DNA of 64,000 nt from Geosiphon pyriformis (lineage: Eukaryota; Glomeromycota; Glomeromycetes; Archaeosporales; Geosiphonaceae), in NCBI GenBank assembly GCA_016748015.1, contig JAAOMT010000664.1:1899799-1963798 (forward strand), read 5' to 3'. Shown here in pieces: positions 59,008-64,000 of the stretch (within the stretch, counting starts at the first letter, position 1; each line of letters starts with the position of its first letter). Under the pieces are notes generated by a model. The model searched no databases, had not been told where the DNA came from, and worked only from the letters and a program-made list of their open reading frames with translations. A program made the translations under genes and the position numbers.

Positions 59008-59024
59008 TTATTTCTCTCTTTTAA
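59008..59024 (-). promoter_or_regulatory. polypurine tract of Gypsy D
   Basis: On the minus strand AAAAGAGAGAAATAA lies immediately before the LTR start. Confidence 0.6.
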
Positions 59025-59430
59025 AATTGAGCTTTTGTAAAATTGTATGCATTTGTAAAACTTTTATTTTTCATATAATGTTCAATTGTTGCTTTAATTA
59101 TTGCTTTTTTTAAGTTATTGAATTTTGTATTCATTATTTGTTCTATATTGTTAATTGTAATGGTCTTTAAGAAACTGTTTAGCAATATAATTGGGCAGTA
59201 TTTAAATACTATATATAATTAATATGTTGCTTTGTAGTATAATGTTAAGTTGTTTCTTCTTATGAATACTTTTATTTGTTTGAAAGCTTTTTTGTTAAAT
59301 GTTTGTTAATTGAAGTCTTTATATAGTGTTTTTAATTTTATTTGTTTATCAATCTTATAGAACCAAGAAACTAGTAGAAGTTTTTTTTTCATACTCTGGA
59401 GTTTTTAGGTGTTCATTTTTCTGTTATTGG
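59025..59430 (-). pseudogene. Gypsy D extra coding region between integrase and 3' LTR
   Basis: The minus-strand reading includes FNKKAFKQIKVFIRRNN, LTLYYKATY, NTKFNNLKKAIIKATIE and FTNAYNFTKAQF, and ends at the polypurine tract. It lines up in order and spacing with 47950-48262 of element B (QLQQIKQLVEKNN, STYAKAIY, NTQFEELQMKITEAI, LESLKDFNRTQY). Since the two elements have different LTR families, this argues for a conserved, functional 3' region. I cannot assign it to a known family. Confidence 0.6.
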
Positions 59431-59721
59431 TTTTAATGCTAATCTGTTCAAAACTTTTTTTATTTCTTCAAGCTTGGCCTAATACATATATCTTTTTTTT
59501 TTCTTAATTGTTTATAAAAATGAAAACATTCAGTTCTAGTTGAATTCTTGCTTACACTTTTTTTGCTCTTGTCTTTGTATTATATCTCTTTTCTATTAAT
59601 TGTGATTTTTATTTGAGTTGTGAATTGTTAAATTGCCTCAAATAGTTGTTTTGAGAGTTTTAGAATTTGATCTAAAAGATCTATGTTGAGAGTTCTATTA
59701 TTTTTTTTGCTGTTTCAGCTG

Positions 59722-60960
59722 TTATATATACTTAAATTTTCCAATTAAATATTTATATGTTGATGTTTTAATGACAATAATTGGTCTCAAATCTTGTGGT
59801 ATATTTTCTGGTTTGATTAATGAAATCTGTGTTTTTAGTTGCAGTACAAATAACAATGTTTTTTGTTTTGTATAATAAATTTTCAACCAATTTTTATGTG
59901 CTACTTTTTTTAAAGTTTTGTTTTCCAATCTTAATTTGTAAGCTCTATTGTCTAAAACTTTGTGTATGTAAAATAGACCATCTCACTTTAGGTTAAACTT
60001 TTTACTCTACTGTTTTTTAGCCTTTGTACAATATAATAGTATATGGTTTTCAATTTTGAATTCAATTGGTTGGTCAGGTAGACAATTATTATGTCTTTTT
60101 TTCTGTTGTTTTTAAGCTTTATTGATATTGTTAGCTATTGTTTTATGATTTTTTTCCAATATTTCTATAAGCTGATATGTTTTTTAGTATAAAGTATTTT
60201 CAAAATTTTTCTTGGTAATTGTGTTTGTTGAAAAAAAAATATTTCTCATTTAATAGGTAGGATAGTTTTTCTTTTATAAACTAGTTTAAATGGTGTAAAC
60301 TAGATAGTATTTTGCTTTAATGTTTAATATACAAATAATACAAAAAGTATAAATAAGTCATATTTTTGTGTATTTTTGTAACTTATTTTTGCTAATGCTT
60401 TATACAATGTTCAGTTAAATTGTTTTACTAGTTTATTTGTTTGTGGGTGATAGAATAACAATAAAAGTTATTTTATTCTAAATTATTGGCTTAGTTTAGT
60501 TAGCATATTATTGACAAAATACATTTCTTAATTAAATAACAATTTTTTTAGACATTTATAGTGGCAAATTAGATCTTGGTATACAAACTCAGCTACTGTT
60601 TTAACATTAGCCACTTGGATTACTCTGGCTTTTGGCCACTTGATAAGATAATCTATAGCTATAGCTATGTAACAATTTCTTTTAGATATAATTAAAAAAA
60701 AACTAACCAAATTAATCTCTATTTTATCAAATGAATTTTTAATTAGAATAAGTCAAAATGGTTCTGTTGTTCTGGCTTCTTCTTTTTGTTGGCATAAGTT
60801 ATAGTTGAGGACATATTCAAAGATGTTTTTATATATTATTGGCCAATAGTATAAATTTATGATTCTTTTTAAAGTAACATCTTTATTAAAGTGTTTTGTA
60901 GTTGGGTTAAAATGCATACTATGCAAAACAGTTTTTTTTTCATTGTCTTTTATAACTCAT
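59722..60960 (-). pseudogene. Gypsy D integrase
   Basis: The core segment 60528-60710 reads YIAIAIDYLIKWPKARVIQ (first Asp) and, after FVYQDLICHYKC, LLFN where the second Asp is expected. The C-terminal part at 59722-59928 has NKTLKKVAHKNWLKIYYTK, the same ending as in element B (KAVHRN). Stops are frequent between these open pieces, and the HHCC finger is only faintly visible. Confidence 0.72.
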
Positions 60961-61274
60961 TATGGAGTAATACAGTTTTGGTGTTTTTAATAATATAGTT
61001 GGTTGTTCTGAATAAAGTAATTATGAGCTTGTTTCTGTATATTACTTTGTTCTTGTTAAGATAATAGTCCTTTAAACTGAAAAGTTGATAAATATTAATG
61101 TAATTACTAGTAGGTGATTGTATCTATAGATTCAAGATTAAATTTGCATTATTTTCAACAAACTGTCAGCATTGATGTTTTTGGATCCTTCTTTATAATA
61201 AACTTTATATGAAAATTGTTGTATATAAGTATTCTATCATGGATATTTTTTTTCAGTTGTGGTTTATTAAGTAA

Positions 61275-61511
61275 CTAAATAAGTTTTTTATGATTAGTAT
61301 ATAGATTAAATAGTTGGCAAAGATAGTATCTCCAATTTTGTACTGTCCAGTAGATGATAAGGCATTCTAAATCTGTCATATTATATATTTTCTTTATTGT
61401 GCTAGTGCTGTAACTGGCATAAGTAATTAAATACTCTCTATTATTTGGTTTAATTTGTAATAGGATGGCTCCTAGTGCATTTTTAAGATGTCTGTAATGA
61501 CAATAAAACAT
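61275..61511 (-). pseudogene. Gypsy D RNase H
   Basis: 78 codons open: LKNALGAILLQ, EYLITYASYSTS, MTDLECLIIYWTVQNWRYYL and LYTNHKKL match Ty3/Gypsy RNase H. The last motif has Asn for the usual Asp, as in element B. Confidence 0.78.
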
Positions 61512-61679
61512 TTATTCAAGTCTGAATAAATTAATATTGATGTTTCTATTAGGCACTGTTTAAGATAATTAAATATCTTTTGCTGTTCTTTCTTTTATAA
61601 ATATGAAACATGTTTTAATAGTAAATAATAAAGAAGTTTTGCAATGTTGAAGAAGTTTTTAATAAACTGGCAATAATAT

Positions 61680-63480
61680 TCTGTCAGTTCTAAAAATTTT
61701 TATAATTCTCACAGATTGATTAGGGCTGCAAAATTTTTAACTTTCTGAACTTTATTTGGGTTGGGTTTTATTCTATCTTTGCCTATTATATGTCCCAAAA
61801 ATTTAAGTTCAGTCTTTCTAAAAAAACATTTATCAGAGTTGTGTTTTAGTTTGGCACTCTGAAGATGATCAAAAATTTGTTGGAAATAAAGCAAATAGTT
61901 ATTAAATATTTTAGAAAATACATTGATATTATTATTACAGGTGATTATTTGGAGTGTGAAAACAAATAACAAACCCATAACTTGGTGCTCAATAACTGGT
62001 ATAGTTAATAATATCTAAAGATTTTGTTAATTTAAAGGTTTTGGTTGAGTTTTTTATATAATAGACAGAGATTCAATGATTGTTTTAGTATCTTCCCAAA
62101 AGTGTATTTCATGAATTTTTTTCTCAGCTTGATGGCCAGTTTCTTCTGATAAACTATTTTCAAATTCTGAGTTTTTATTCTTATTCTTGGATTTTTTACC
62201 AGTTTTTTTTTAATGTCAATAATTTTATGCATTAATCTTTTAATTAATTAGTAAACACAAACAAAATAAAAAAAAATAAAAAATAAAAATAAAAAAAATA
62301 AAAAAAAATAAGAAATTAATATCCCATTAATAGCCATAATCAAAAACTATTGGTCCAGTGTAATTAAATATTAGAATCTATCAACATAGAGTGTTAATAG
62401 AGTGGAAGTAATTGAATATTTCTTAATTAAACAACAATAACATAAATTCAGATAATAATTGATATTTTATTGATATGTAATTTAATTCCATTTTAAGTTG
62501 TAGAAAACTACTTTTTGAAGAGAAAAGTGTTGAATAATTAATTGATTCTAAACTAGGTTCTGGGATAGATTCTGTTTTTTTTGCTTTTAATATTCTTACT
62601 ATATATACATATTTCTTTGTTTTATAAGATCTCATATTTTTCTGAGCAATGTGTTTTAATTTACTAATAATGCTTATATTGCTAAGCAGTGTGCTCTAAT
62701 TTACTGACATTGCTCATATTGCTAAGCAGTATGTTATAATTCACTAGCAATATATTATAATTTTCTAATATTGTGTTTATGTGTTAAGTATTATTTTTTT
62801 ATTGATATATTTTCTTATCTGTTTTTTTAGTTTTTTTTCTTTGTATTTTTTTATGAATAATATTGTTCAGATATACTATGACTGATTTTCAAAGAATTTT
62901 TTATACACAACATCCATAAGACACTAAAAAATAGTAGAAATATTGCAGAGTTTAAAGAGCATTATATTGAATTTGAAATTTCTATCTTATGTGATAAATG
63001 CTGTTTTTTTTTTGTCTTTAAAGTTTATCTCAACTTGCCAATATCTACTGGCTAAATCTAAGAATAAAAACCATTTTTTATTTCCCAAATTATTTAGAAT
63101 TTTTTGAATTAGAAAAGTAGAATAATTATCCTCTTAAATAATGCTATTTAACTTTTGGTAGTCTATGCAAAACTGTATTTTCCCATTTTTTTTGGTGATC
63201 AATATGACTGGAAAAGACCAAGAGCTTAATGATTTTTTGATCAATTTGTTATCAAACATTTATTGTACTTTTTGTTTAATCAAATTATCACCTGCTGAGA
63301 TTACTTAATAGGCCTGTTATTTAATAACTCATGTATTTCCTGTGTCAATCTGGTGTTTTATGATGTCAGTGTATCTGAATTTATTTTTGCTAGCAAAAAC
63401 ATCAGAATATTGGTTTAAGACAATTTTGAATTGTATTTGTTGCAGTGTATTCAAGTTTTCTAAATTCAGTTTAGCAATTT
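61680..63480 (-). pseudogene. Gypsy D reverse transcriptase, split by a solo LTR
   Basis: Upstream half (62870-63480): SFPVILITKKNGKIQFCIDY, FLFLDLASRYWQVEI (first Asp kept) and MLFKLCN. Downstream half (61709-61932): NINVFSKIFNNYLLYFQ and KFLGHIIGKDRIKPNPNK. The solo LTR 61933-62862 sits exactly in the YxDD codons. Joined across the LTR they read YLNN, so both Asp are Asn. Confidence 0.85.
61933..62862 (-). mobile_element. solo LTR (B/C type) inside Gypsy D RT
   Basis: 930 bp, minus orientation, ends TATTAC and AATAATA (eroded TGTTAC/GTAACA on the minus strand). Flanked by TTAT (61929-61932) and TTGT (62863-62866), target copies with one G-to-A difference. Its U3 is of the element C type with about 40-bp repeats (62640-62770). 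No coding sequence inside. Confidence 0.87.
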
Positions 63481-63869
63481 TTTTGGATGTAAACAAGTAA
63501 CTTTTTTTTGACAGATTTTATACTTGCAAAGTAATATTACAAAATAAAAACAGTTGTGCAAAGTTCAAAATAGGCTGTGGTTTCTCAGAATTTTGAATGT
63601 TAAAGAAAATGAAGCCAACAAGAGTTTTTTGGGAATTTTGATAACATTTTCAGTAAGATTGTAGATAAGAATTTTAAAATATTTATAAGTCTTAACAAAG
63701 ATATAGATTAGCAATGTCAGCTAAACAACAAATTTCTGGGTTGGCTTCAAATAATAAGACTTGGTCTTAAATCTTTCAATCTACTTTGAGAATGTATTGT
63801 TAATATGGAGGAATAAAAATAACTGTGTTGGTATAGATAAATTCTATCTTGTTACTGTTTTCTTCTATA

Positions 63870-64000
63870 AAATTAATTGGCATATTCTCTCTTTTACTTA
63901 ATTTAAACTTATTAATATCTTTGGTAGTAAGACTTAGTTTATTGTATGATGTAATTAAAGTTAATTGTGATATTTTTACAAAGAATAAGAAAATAGCTTA
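63870..64000 (-). pseudogene. Gypsy D dUTPase-like domain, C-terminal part
   Basis: The minus-strand reading from the window edge gives FVKISQLTLI, then LTTKDINKFKLSKR and MPINF. These align in spacing with LVKIAQLVSI .. TVRRKNKFRSINK .. VSVN of element B. The rest of the domain is outside the window. Weakest of the three, since motif 5 glycines are all replaced. Confidence 0.55.

Larger units (their letters stand above)
57993..64000 (-). mobile_element. Ty3/Gypsy element D (minus), 5' part beyond window
   Basis: Read on the minus strand from the right edge: end of a dUTPase-like domain, RT, RNase H, integrase, extra coding region, polypurine tract, 3' LTR (57993-59007). It is inserted in the integrase of element C. 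A solo LTR of B/C type (61933-62862) splits its RT. The polyprotein is clearly related to B and C but more diverged, and its LTR is a different family (D). Confidence 0.87.

Noticed and set aside
58812-59024. Hydrophobic open frame that looks like a membrane peptide
   Set aside because: It lies in the simple-repeat part of the family-D LTR; Leu/Ile/Phe come from TTT/TTA/ATT-rich DNA.

Overview
The window looks like nuclear DNA of an early-diverging filamentous fungus, most probably an arbuscular-mycorrhizal fungus (Glomeromycota). This rests on very AT-rich intergenic DNA, short GT-AG introns of 70-140 bp in the two host genes, and Ty3/Gypsy and LINE elements of the kind that fill those genomes. 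The phylum is an inference; no taxonomic marker gene is present.

Only two host genes are visible. One is a DUF4291-family gene with one intron (15584-16310, +). The other is an eight-exon dolichol-phosphate mannosyltransferase catalytic subunit, DPM1 (32881-34216, +), whose first intron is GC-AG. Almost everything else is mobile DNA in different stages of decay.

Layout. 1-5762 and about 6135-12945 are two head-to-tail copies (+) of one LINE family: ORF1 with RRM-like folds and a CCHC knuckle, ORF2 with endonuclease, reverse transcriptase, RNase H and a Cys/His motif. 12950-15254 is AT-rich and holds fossil LTR and LINE tails. 17.9-22.2 kb holds a fossil hAT transposase, a 3 x 114 bp tandem repeat, LTRs of families D and B, and a fossil integrase. 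23.4-31.2 kb is a third LINE copy (-), split by a solo LTR of family A. After DPM1, from 35.2 kb to the window end, lies one nested stack. A fourth LINE copy (-) is split by Gypsy element B (38171-49261, its 5' LTR itself split by a family-A LTR) and cut by Gypsy element C (50794-57992). C holds another family-A LTR and is cut by Gypsy element D (-, 57993 to beyond the window). D carries a solo LTR inside its RT active-site codons.

The most interesting biology: (1) the Gypsy elements encode a dUTPase-like domain and Cys-rich zinc-ribbon-like segments between protease and RT; (2) two different Gypsy families share an unidentified coding region between integrase and polypurine tract; (3) five LTR insertions have recognisable 4-bp target duplications, and every mismatch between the paired copies is a C-to-T or G-to-A transition; (4) the ORF2s of LINE copies 1 and 2 have exactly the same length (4686 nt) with eight internal stops each and no net indel, mostly explained by C-to-T change. 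Together these point to cytosine-directed mutational decay of repeats. Boundaries were set by comparing copies by eye; no alignment, dinucleotide count or database search was run.
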